Source: Bacteroidales bacterium
GTDB taxonomy: Bacteria > Bacteroidota > Bacteroidia > Bacteroidales > UBA932
NCBI GenBank assembly: GCA_022508605.1
Contig: JAFLUX010000004.1
Coordinates: 1-64,000 of the forward strand
DNA length: 64,000 nt
Direction: 5' to 3'
The notes beneath the pieces were generated by a model. The model saw only the letters and a program-made list of their open reading frames with translations, made no database searches and was not told where the DNA came from. Numbering within the stretch: the stretch's first letter is position 1; each line of letters begins with the position of its first letter. Of the stretch, positions 6,433-13,980 are shown piece after piece. Position numbers and translations under genes: made by a program.

Positions 6433-9044
6433 TATTCTTTCGTGTCGGCACCCACTTCCTCCTTGAGCTTGCGCAGCAGGTCGAAGGCTTGGAGCGGTGT
6501 CATGTTGTCGAGATCCGCATCGAGAAGCTGTTCCCGAAGGGAAGACAGGGTGGGGTCGTCGAGCTGGAAAAACGACAGCTGCACGCTGCCGTCCCCGGCG
6601 CTGTTTCGGGATAGGGCCTCGGCGTTCTTTTCCCTTTGTTCCAGTTGTTGCAGCGTCTTTTCGGCAGACTGTATCACTTCCCTCGGCATGCCGGCCATGC
6701 GGGCCACGTGTATACCGAAGCTGCGGGCCACTCCGCCTCGCTCCAGCTTGCGCAGGAAGATTACGTCGTGCCCGTCCTCCTTGATGGCGATATGCCAGTT
6801 GTGCACGCGCCTGAAGTGGTTTTCGAGGTCGTTCAGCTCATGGTAGTGCGTCGCGAACAGGGTCTTGGCGCCCCTGCCCCTCTCGTGCACGTATTCGACT
6901 AAAGCGCGGGCGATGGACATGCCGTCGTATGTGGAAGTGCCGCGTCCTATCTCATCCATCAGCACCAACGAGCGTTCCGACAGATTGTGCATGATCATCG
7001 AGGTCTCGAGCATTTCCACCATGAATGTGGATTCGCCCCGGGAAATGTTGTCGGTGGCGCCCACGCGGGTGAAGATTTTGTCGAACACCCCTATGCGTGC
7101 GGACGATGCGGGCACGAAAGACCCGGCCTGGGCCATAAGCACTATGAGGGCGGTCTGGCGCAGGAGGGCGGATTTGCCCGACATGTTCGGCCCGGTGAGC
7201 ACCATAATCTGCTCGCTGCGGCTGTCCATGGCTATGTCATTGGGCACGTATTCCTCTCCCGGTCTCATCATCGTTTCGATGACGGGGTGCCGGCCACCCT
7301 TTATGTCGAACGAGAGCGACTTGTCCATCTGCGGGCGGCAGTAATTCCTGTCAATCGCCTGGCGGGCGTAGCTTTGCAGCACGTCGAGCTGCGCGACTAT
7401 GCGGCAGTTCGCCTGAATGTCCCTGATATGTTTCTGCACCTCCCCGACGAGCGAGGCGTAGATGCCGGACTCGAGTTCGTATATGGAGCCTTCGGCGTCC
7501 AGTATCTTGCGTTCGTATTCTTTAAGCTCCTCCGTGACGTAGCGTTCCGCATTGACGAGGGTCTGTTTGCGTATCCACTCCGGCGGCACCAGCCCCCGAT
7601 TGGAGTTGCGGACCTCTATATAGTAGCCGAAAACGTTATTGTACCCTATTTTGAGGGAGCTTATGCCGGTGCGCTCCGCTTCCCGGTTCTGCATGTCCTG
7701 CAAGTAGTTCTTGCCGCCTCTGGATATGTCGCGCAGGGTGTCGAGCTCTTTGTTCACCCCGGGGGCAATGACGTCTCCCTTGCCGAGCTGCGCCGCAGGA
7801 TTTTCGTGCATGGTCGCATGTATCCGGGAGAGTATGCCGTCGGTGTCTTTCATCGCCTTGGCCAGCTTGTCGAGCGCGGCCGTGCCGGTGTCGCTGCAAA
7901 CGCTGCGGACAGGGCCCATGCGGCTCAGGGACTTGGCGAGCTGCATCATTTCACGGGGGCTGATTTTTCCCGTTGCCGCCCTGGCGGTGATGCGGTCGAG
8001 GTCTCCGATGTCGGAGATGTACTCGCGTATTTCCGAGAGGGCCTCTGCATCGTCTGCGAAGAACTGCACTATGTCGTAGCGGCCGTTGAGGGTCGCCACA
8101 TCCATGACAGGCAGGGAGAGCCATTCGCGCAGGAGCCTGCTGCCCATGGGCGATGAGCACCGGTCGAGCACATCGGCAAGGGCGCGTCCTTCCGGACCGG
8201 CGTTGCTCTGGAAAATTTCGAGGTTGCGGAAGGTGAAACGGTCCATCCACACGAAGCTCCCTTCGTCTATGCGGCTGATGCTGCATATATTGCCGAGCCC
8301 AGTGTGGTGCGTCTGTTCGAGGTAGAATATGAGCGCCCCGGCGCTGCACAGGGCGAGAGGGTAGCGGTCTACCGCAAAGCCTTTCAGGGACGATGTCCCG
8401 AACTGGCGGCACAACTTTTCCGTGGCCGCTTCCCCGGCGAAAGCCCATTCGTCTATCGCGCTGACGTAGAAATCGGGATAACGCTCCCTGACGGCGCGAA
8501 GCACTTCGCGCTGGACCACGAGCTCCTTGGGCCGGAAAGAGTAGAGCAGGGTGGAGATATAGTCCGTGCTGCCCTGCGCGACCTTGAATGTGCCGGTGGA
8601 TACGTCCAAGAATGCGGCGCCGCATTCCGGTCCGTCGAAATTCAGTCCGGCGAGCCAGTTGTGCTCCTTGCCCTCGAGCATGGTTTCGCCGAAAGCCACT
8701 CCGGGAGTGAGGATTTCCGTGACTCCGCGCTTGACGAGCTTCGTTTTCGTGAGCTTGGGGTCCTCCAGCTGGTCGCAGATTGCGACTTTGCATCCTGCCC
8801 GTACCAGCTTGGGGAGATAGGTGTCTATGGCGTGGTGCGGGAATCCGGCCATCGCCGTGTCGCCCTTGTCTCCGTTGGAGCGGCGCGTGAGAACTATGCC
8901 CAGAATCTTGTTCAGGGCTATGGCATCGTCCGAGTAACCCTCGTAAAAATCCCCTACGCGATACAGCAGCAGGGCCTCAGGGTTCTGGGCTTTGATTGCA
9001 AAATACTGCTTCAGCAGCGGTGTGTCCTCCGCTTTTTTTGCCAT
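6432..9044 (-). CDS. mutS: DNA mismatch repair protein MutS
   Basis: The 870-residue protein has the full MutS layout. The N-terminal mismatch-binding domain carries the Phe-x-Glu motif (GDFYE, F33 and E35). Connector, core and clamp domains follow. The C-terminal ABC-type ATPase has Walker A GPNMSGKS near residue 620, Walker B LVLMDEIGRGTST, and the dimerising helix-turn-helix region near the C-terminus. It recognises mispairs and recruits MutL. A consensus promoter (9069-9099) gives a leader of about 20 nt, and the stop overlaps the glycosyltransferase start, so mutS heads the operon down to the YfhO gene. That arrangement with envelope genes looks positional rather than functional. Confidence 0.97.
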   Translation of the reverse strand: MAKKAEDTPLLKQYFAIKAQNPEALLLYRVGDFYEGYSDDAIALNKILGIVLTRRSNGDKGDTAMAGFPHHAIDTYLPKLVRAGCKVAICDQLEDPKLTKTKLVKRGVTEILTPGVAFGETMLEGKEHNWLAGLNFDGPECGAAFLDVSTGTFKVAQGSTDYISTLLYSFRPKELVVQREVLRAVRERYPDFYVSAIDEWAFAGEAATEKLCRQFGTSSLKGFAVDRYPLALCSAGALIFYLEQTHHTGLGNICSISRIDEGSFVWMDRFTFRNLEIFQSNAGPEGRALADVLDRCSSPMGSRLLREWLSLPVMDVATLNGRYDIVQFFADDAEALSEIREYISDIGDLDRITARAATGKISPREMMQLAKSLSRMGPVRSVCSDTGTAALDKLAKAMKDTDGILSRIHATMHENPAAQLGKGDVIAPGVNKELDTLRDISRGGKNYLQDMQNREAERTGISSLKIGYNNVFGYYIEVRNSNRGLVPPEWIRKQTLVNAERYVTEELKEYERKILDAEGSIYELESGIYASLVGEVQKHIRDIQANCRIVAQLDVLQSYARQAIDRNYCRPQMDKSLSFDIKGGRHPVIETMMRPGEEYVPNDIAMDSRSEQIMVLTGPNMSGKSALLRQTALIVLMAQAGSFVPASSARIGVFDKIFTRVGATDNISRGESTFMVEMLETSMIMHNLSERSLVLMDEIGRGTSTYDGMSIARALVEYVHERGRGAKTLFATHYHELNDLENHFRRVHNWHIAIKEDGHDVIFLRKLERGGVARSFGIHVARMAGMPREVIQSAEKTLQQLEQREKNAEALSRNSAGDGSVQLSFFQLDDPTLSSLREQLLDADLDNMTPLQAFDLLRKLKEEVGADTKE

Positions 9045-9068
9045 GACGATACGTGTTGGTCAAAGACC

Positions 9069-9099
9069 CAAAAATACGATTTTTCGACTGAATAATCAA
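9069..9099 (-). promoter_or_regulatory. Promoter of mutS and the genes after it
   Basis: On the minus strand TTG (9099-9097), 20 nt, then TATTTTTG (9076-9069) matches the Bacteroidetes consensus exactly. The expected start near 9063 leaves a leader of about 20 nt before the mutS ATG at 9044. Confidence 0.75.
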
Positions 9100-9147
9100 A
9101 AATGCTTGGGCGCACCCGTCCGGTGCCTGTTGCTAATGGGCTGATAT

Positions 9148-9531
9148 TCATACGAATATAGGAATAAAAGCGGACGGATAGTATTCCGTCTGCGGGCCGT
9201 CGTCGGTGAAAATGACGCTGATGACATCGAAACAGACTTCAAGGTCGGGCGGGAGTGCGGCCCGTGCCGTGTCGTGCAGAAATGCGTTTGCCGCCCTGAC
9301 GAGGCGCCTTTTCTTGCCCTCTCCCACGCGATGCAGCGGATCGACCGAGCTGTCTCCGCTCCCTGTCTTCACCTCCACTATGTGGAGCGTCCTGCCGCAC
9401 AAGCTGATTATGTCGACTTCAAGATGCCCGCACCGCCAGTTCCTGCGGACTATCCTGTGGCCCAGTCCGACGAGAAAGTCGCAGGCTTCCTTTTCGCCAC
9501 GCCTGCCTATGGCCTGCCGTTTGTTTTCCAT
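9148..9531 (-). CDS. YraN family protein (UPF0102, nuclease-like fold)
   Basis: This 127-residue protein belongs to the UPF0102/YraN family, small proteins with a restriction-endonuclease-like fold. Visible features are the N-terminal RRGEKEACDFL helix, the CGHLEVDIISL strand with the acidic active-site-like residues (E and D in LEVDII), and the downstream VEVKTG motif, which together resemble the D...ExK nuclease site. Activity has not generally been established for the family. It lies 103 nt upstream of mutS in the same orientation, but mutS has its own promoter in the gap. The NSS transporter is transcribed divergently from the 91-nt gap upstream. Confidence 0.88.
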   Translation of the reverse strand: MENKRQAIGRRGEKEACDFLVGLGHRIVRRNWRCGHLEVDIISLCGRTLHIVEVKTGSGDSSVDPLHRVGEGKKRRLVRAANAFLHDTARAALPPDLEVCFDVISVIFTDDGPQTEYYPSAFIPIFV

Positions 9532-9565
9532 AGTTTTTGTTCGAATGTACGGATATTTTCCGGAA

Positions 9566-9596
9566 TTGGAAAATTCCGATAAAATTCCGACATTTG
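9566..9596 (+). promoter_or_regulatory. Promoter of the NSS transporter with tandem repeats in the spacer
   Basis: TTG (9566-9568), 20 nt, GACATTTG (9589-9596), a 7/8 match to TAnnTTTG; the expected start leaves about 20 nt to the ATG at 9623. The spacer contains AAAATTCCGA twice (9570-9579, 9581-9590; 11-bp period), and GGAATT at 9562-9567 makes a palindrome with the first copy. Repeats one helical turn apart inside a promoter look like an operator. Confidence 0.55.
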
Positions 9597-9622
9597 GACG
9601 GTTAACAGTTAGTAGGTATCAA

Positions 9623-10993
9623 ATGCAGTCTTCCAAAAGGGAAAGTTTCGGGAGTTCCATCACTTTCATCATGGCCATGGCCGGTTCGGCAATCGGGCTC
9701 GGCAATATTTGGCGTTTTCCGTTTATGGTGGGAGAGCATGGAGGCGGAGCGTTCATCATAGCCTATCTTTTGTGCAGCCTTTTCATCGCCATTCCCTGTT
9801 TCGTCTGCGAATCCCTCATCGGGCGGCGCGGGCAGAGCGACGTGTGCGGGGCCTTCGACCGTCTGGCCCCGGGAAGCAAATGGCGTGCGATGGGCGTGGT
9901 GTCGGTGATTTCCGCCTTCATCATAATCAGTTACTATTCCGTCGTCGGCGGCTGGTCCCTGGACTTCCTCATCCGCTCCATTACGGGTCGTCTTGCCCAA
10001 GGCAGGCCGGATGAGGCCGTGGGCATCTTCGGCAAGATGTCTTCTTCCGTCCTCGAACCGCTCGCCATGTACGCGGGCTTTTTGGGCGCTACGGCCTTTA
10101 TCGTGATAGGGGGCATTAAAAAGGGCATAGAGAGGTTCACCAAAATCACCACGCCCCTGCTTTTCGTGCTTATGGTGGTGATGGTGGCTTACTCGGTGTC
10201 ACTGCCGGGTGCCGGTGCCGGCGTACGCTATCTGCTGAATCCTGATTTCTCACGCCTCGATGCCGAAGGATGGGCCTGTGCCCTCGGGCAAGCCTTTTTC
10301 TCCATGTCGCTGGGCATAGGCACGGTGCTGGTGTATTCTTCCTTCATGCGCCGGCGGGACAGCCTGCTGAAAGGCGGCTTCTGGACTTCGGCCTTCGATT
10401 CGATGTTCGCACTCATCGCCGGGTTCGCCATCATGCCGGCGGTATTCGCCGCGGGGATAGAGCCGGGTGCCGGACCTTCGCTGGTGTACGAGACGCTGCC
10501 GTTCATCTTCGCCGAACTCGGTGTCGATGCGCCGGTGCTCAGCTATGTCATAACCATCGTTTTTTTTCTTGCGATACTCGTCGCTGCGCTGACTTCATCC
10601 ATTTCCATGATGGAGGTGTGCGTCGAAGATATGGTATCCCGCTACAAATGCAGCCGCAAGGCCGGAGCGTTCATAATCGTGGTGCCCGCCCTCGCGCTCG
10701 GCTCGCTGTGCGTACTCTCCTTCGGGCCCATGTCGGACCTGCAGCTGTTCGGCAAAACCGTGTTCGAGATTTGCGACTATGTGTGCTCGAACATACTGAT
10801 GACTATCGGGGCGCTGGCATTCGCGGTTTTCGTAGGCTGGAAGATGAAAAAATCGGATGTGAGGGAGGAGTTCACCAACAACGGGTCGCTGACGTTCAGC
10901 TCCCGCGTGTTCAACGCTTTGTATTTTCTGATACGCTGGATAATCCCTCCGGTAATCATGCTGATATTCGTGAGCAATCTGCTTAGCCAGTAG
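9623..10993 (+). CDS. Sodium-dependent transporter, NSS/SNF family
   Basis: The 456-residue protein has the NSS signature GSAIGLGNIWRFPF in its first membrane helix (about residues 20-33), which forms the sodium and substrate sites in LeuT-type symporters, and about 11-12 hydrophobic segments throughout. It should couple Na+ entry to uptake of an amino acid or related solute across the inner membrane; the substrate cannot be deduced. The frame is open further upstream, but I place the start at 9623 because family similarity begins right after it and a promoter ends 26 nt before. It is probably monocistronic, since the next gene has its own promoter at 11013. Confidence 0.9.
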   Translation: MQSSKRESFGSSITFIMAMAGSAIGLGNIWRFPFMVGEHGGGAFIIAYLLCSLFIAIPCFVCESLIGRRGQSDVCGAFDRLAPGSKWRAMGVVSVISAFIIISYYSVVGGWSLDFLIRSITGRLAQGRPDEAVGIFGKMSSSVLEPLAMYAGFLGATAFIVIGGIKKGIERFTKITTPLLFVLMVVMVAYSVSLPGAGAGVRYLLNPDFSRLDAEGWACALGQAFFSMSLGIGTVLVYSSFMRRRDSLLKGGFWTSAFDSMFALIAGFAIMPAVFAAGIEPGAGPSLVYETLPFIFAELGVDAPVLSYVITIVFFLAILVAALTSSISMMEVCVEDMVSRYKCSRKAGAFIIVVPALALGSLCVLSFGPMSDLQLFGKTVFEICDYVCSNILMTIGALAFAVFVGWKMKKSDVREEFTNNGSLTFSSRVFNALYFLIRWIIPPVIMLIFVSNLLSQ

Positions 10994-11012
10994 GTTCCGC
11001 GTGCCGGAGAGT

Positions 11013-11043
11013 TTGATTTAGTCGTACTTTTTCTGTAGTTTTG
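11013..11043 (+). promoter_or_regulatory. Promoter of the three-lipoprotein operon
   Basis: TTG (11013-11015), 20 nt, TAGTTTTG (11036-11043) is a perfect consensus promoter. The expected start near 11048 leaves a leader of about 30 nt to the ATG at 11080. Confidence 0.8.
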
Positions 11044-11079
11044 TGATGTGAGCGGACGAAACAACCAAAAAATCAAAAT

Positions 11080-12735
11080 ATGAAAAGAATTATTACTACT
11101 GCCGTGGCCGTCGCCACACTCCTTTTGTTGAGCGGATGCAACAAGTATGATGAACTTGCCGGCCGCGTCGATACCCTTGAAAGCGATGTCGCAAGCCTGA
11201 AAGGCGATTTGGCGACGCTCCAGACAGCTGTCGCGGAGAAGTACAGCATCGTCAGGATTACGGAAGTGAGCGAGGGCTACGAAATCATCTTCTCAAACAA
11301 CAGTTCTGTGACCCTCAGGCACGGAAAAGACGGCGCGCAAGGTCCCCAGGGCCCTCAAGGTGCGCAGGGAGCACAGGGAGCCACTGGCGCGCAGGGTCCT
11401 CAGGGTGCTGCCGGAAAGGACGGCGATGCTTTCTTCGAGAGTCTGAGCGTCGAGGACGGAGTCCTTGTCATAACCCTCGCGGACGGCAAGCATACCGTGT
11501 ATCGTATTCCCCTCGCGGCTGAGGCCACTCCTCTGGCGGGCGTGACGTCTGTTGTTTTTGTTCCTGAATATACCGACGGTGCCATAGGATTCGTAAAGTA
11601 TGAGGCACTGAATAAAGTCGAGGCCGTCGCCGACTTCCTCGTCACTCCCAAGAGCGCCGCAGCCGCCATCGCCGCAGCCGGAAAGGATGTGGTGTTCTCT
11701 GCCAAGGTTTCGGCAGCCGCTACGCGTGCGGTCTCCTTTGTGGATGTCGCCGTCGTTTCCTCGAAGGTAAACGCCGAGGAGGGAATCATATCCCTTACTT
11801 TCAGCGGTGACGGTATCGAAGAAAGCGTTCTGGCCAGCGGATTTATCTTTGTCTCGGCCTCCGATGCGCTCACCTCTGTCGCCGTCCCTGCGATTCCTAC
11901 CGTATTCGCCGTGGAGAAAGGGCCAGAATTTGAAGAGTATGACGGCTATTTCGTGTATGACGGAGAGACCTACAAGACAGTGAAAATCGGCGATAAGGTG
12001 TGGATGGCGGAGAACCTGCGCTATGCCCCTGCCGGCTACACCGTGGCGTCCGGATGCTACAATGCGTCTTCTGCAAAGGACAACTCTATCTTCTATCCGT
12101 TCGAGGCCGTGGTCGAGGAAGGCAGCACCATTCTTACCGTCACCAAGATTGCAACGGCAGAGGATGTGGACCTGATTCGTGAGAAAGGATATCTGTACAA
12201 TCTGTATGGTGCGACCATGACTGAGGAAATCACCTCCGAAAACGGCAAGTCGCTCGAGGGTGTCCAGGGTGTCTGCCCTCCCGGATGGCATGTTCCCACC
12301 CGCTACGACTACCTTGCCCTCTGCGGCTATATGCCCAAATCCACCTATTGGGGAGACGATGCCGCAGTTACTGACGAGACGGCCCTGGCCTGGGATCCTG
12401 AAGCCGCAAAAGCGGGCTGCGCGACTCCCGCGAAGATGAACGAACTCGGTTTCAACTACATATTCTCCGGCCTCGGCTCCGCTGTCAATACGGCCACGGT
12501 GCAGTCCCCTTACGGAACCGCAGCCATCTCGGCGGCAAATACCTCGGTGCCTGAGTATGTCGGACTTCCTTCAGCCAACCTGTACATGACTTCGACCGTC
12601 AATATTTCCGGTTCGACCGTACAGTCATACAGCATGTACAGCTCATTCACGTCTTCCTATGCCTACGGCAGGCTGTTCATCAACGGCACCAATGCACTCT
12701 ATGGCGGAGCTGTCCGCTGCGTGAAGAACGACTGA
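11080..12735 (+). CDS. Surface lipoprotein: coiled coil, collagen-like stalk, FISUMP head
   Basis: The 551-residue lipoprotein (signal peptide, lipobox LLSGC, Cys near 22) has four parts. A heptad-like coiled coil (LAGRVDTLESDVASLKGDLATL) is followed by a beta segment (SIVRITEVSEGYEIIFSNNSSVTLRHG) typical of the DUF4988/PL29 N-terminal region. Then come about 12 Gly-X-Y triplets near residues 85-120 (GKD GAQ GPQ ...), a collagen-like stretch. A beta-rich middle of about 170 residues leads to a C-terminal FISUMP domain (TVKIGDKVWMAENLRY ... GVCPPGWHVPTRYDYLALCG ... AVRCVKN). Coiled coil plus collagen repeats suggests a trimeric stalk holding the head away from the cell surface; this is inferred. 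It is first in an operon of three lipoprotein genes. The function may be adhesion or ligand binding; no enzyme motif is visible. Confidence 0.85.
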   Translation: MKRIITTAVAVATLLLLSGCNKYDELAGRVDTLESDVASLKGDLATLQTAVAEKYSIVRITEVSEGYEIIFSNNSSVTLRHGKDGAQGPQGPQGAQGAQGATGAQGPQGAAGKDGDAFFESLSVEDGVLVITLADGKHTVYRIPLAAEATPLAGVTSVVFVPEYTDGAIGFVKYEALNKVEAVADFLVTPKSAAAAIAAAGKDVVFSAKVSAAATRAVSFVDVAVVSSKVNAEEGIISLTFSGDGIEESVLASGFIFVSASDALTSVAVPAIPTVFAVEKGPEFEEYDGYFVYDGETYKTVKIGDKVWMAENLRYAPAGYTVASGCYNASSAKDNSIFYPFEAVVEEGSTILTVTKIATAEDVDLIREKGYLYNLYGATMTEEITSENGKSLEGVQGVCPPGWHVPTRYDYLALCGYMPKSTYWGDDAAVTDETALAWDPEAAKAGCATPAKMNELGFNYIFSGLGSAVNTATVQSPYGTAAISAANTSVPEYVGLPSANLYMTSTVNISGSTVQSYSMYSSFTSSYAYGRLFINGTNALYGGAVRCVKND

Positions 12736-12750
12736 TAATATTCCGTATAG

Positions 12751-13980
12751 ATGAGGTTGTCGGATATAGCATTAGTTCCGGCGCTGGCCTTGCTGTTGGC
12801 GTCCTGCGGAAATCCCAAACCCGCCACCCCCGATGAACCGGGAGGCGGCGGGGGAGGAGATGTCCCGGACGGGCCGGTCGCCGTGGCCTCCGTCAGTTTG
12901 AACGAAACGTCCGTGTCCGTCGAGGTCGATGCAAGCGTAACCCTACAGGCCTCGGTTTTTCCTCCCGCGGCGGCGGAAGACTGGACCGTCGGCTGGAGCA
13001 GCGAAGACCCGTCGATAGCCGCGGTCTCGGACAACGGCACGGTGACGGGGAAGGCTGAAGGCTCTACGCGCGTTACCGCGAAGGCTGGCGGGAAGTCCGC
13101 CGTCTGTCGTGTGACAGTCACCAAAAAGACCATTCACGTCGTATCCGTGAGCGTCGAGCCGTCCCTGACCTTGACAGAAGGCGAAAGCGCCGTCCTGACG
13201 GCAGTCGTGTTGCCGGAGAATGCGGACGACAGGCGGGTCTCGTGGACGGTGCGGGATGCCGACATCGCCGCAATCGAGGCAAACGGGCTGAGCGCCGCAG
13301 TAACGGTGCTCTCGGCCGGTTCCACGGTCGTCACGGTTACTGCCGCAGACGGGGCGTTGAGCGCGGCCTGCAATATAACCGTCGTGCCCAAACCGAAGGA
13401 TGCGAGCTTCGGCAAAAATGTCTATTATGCCTATCCCGGCCTGAGTTTTACTCCGGAACTGTTTTATTCCGACGGCTCTCCGGCCACTGCCTCCGCCTGG
13501 ACGGTTTCCGGCGGAACCTATGCCGAGGTCTCCGGAAGCGGACTCGTCAGCGTGACCGGCACAGGGACGGGACTGCTTGTCACGGCCCTGGTCAACGGTG
13601 ATGAAGTAAGTGCCGCCATAGTCAGCGAGGTGACGGTGGACACAGGAGCCTCCGTGCCCTTAGTGCCTGGCAGCGGGGCCATCATTGCCCTGCCCATAGA
13701 CAAGGGAAGCCTGGACTTCTCCATAAACTATCGGGACTCTGTCAGCGGCTATGCGAATGTGCCCGCAGCTGCAATCAGCGGAGTCGGCACGGACGACGAC
13801 AATATAGCCCGGCTGGTTTCCTCCGCGACCGGATGGACGCTCAAGGCTGTGTCGGTAGGAAGCACGACACTGAATTTCAGTGTGGGTTCAGTGCAGTTCC
13901 ACGTCCCGGTAAGCGTTACTGAAAGTATTCCTTCCGATGGTTCAATCACTTATCCTGAAGACAACTATGGTCCGTTCTAA
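12751..13980 (+). CDS. Ig-like (Big_2) repeat surface lipoprotein
   Basis: The 409-residue lipoprotein has a lipobox LLASC (Cys near 19), a Pro/Gly-rich tether with six consecutive glycines, then tandem bacterial Ig-like domains. The first two (about 45-128 and 130-212) show the Big_2 pattern of V(S/A)VSL...T..V, a W.S.D..IA core and G.VTG.A.GS..VTA. Two more divergent beta modules fill about 215-400. Such stacks act as spacers or adhesins on the outer surface. It follows the collagen-FISUMP gene after 15 nt, and its last codons overlap the next lipoprotein gene by 14 nt in another frame, so all three should be made together. Confidence 0.8.
   Translation: MRLSDIALVPALALLLASCGNPKPATPDEPGGGGGGDVPDGPVAVASVSLNETSVSVEVDASVTLQASVFPPAAAEDWTVGWSSEDPSIAAVSDNGTVTGKAEGSTRVTAKAGGKSAVCRVTVTKKTIHVVSVSVEPSLTLTEGESAVLTAVVLPENADDRRVSWTVRDADIAAIEANGLSAAVTVLSAGSTVVTVTAADGALSAACNITVVPKPKDASFGKNVYYAYPGLSFTPELFYSDGSPATASAWTVSGGTYAEVSGSGLVSVTGTGTGLLVTALVNGDEVSAAIVSEVTVDTGASVPLVPGSGAIIALPIDKGSLDFSINYRDSVSGYANVPAAAISGVGTDDDNIARLVSSATGWTLKAVSVGSTTLNFSVGSVQFHVPVSVTESIPSDGSITYPEDNYGPF

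Noticed and set aside
11329-11445. Possible CRISPR or tandem DNA repeat
   Set aside because: The repetition follows the Gly-X-Y triplet pattern of the encoded protein and has no spacers.
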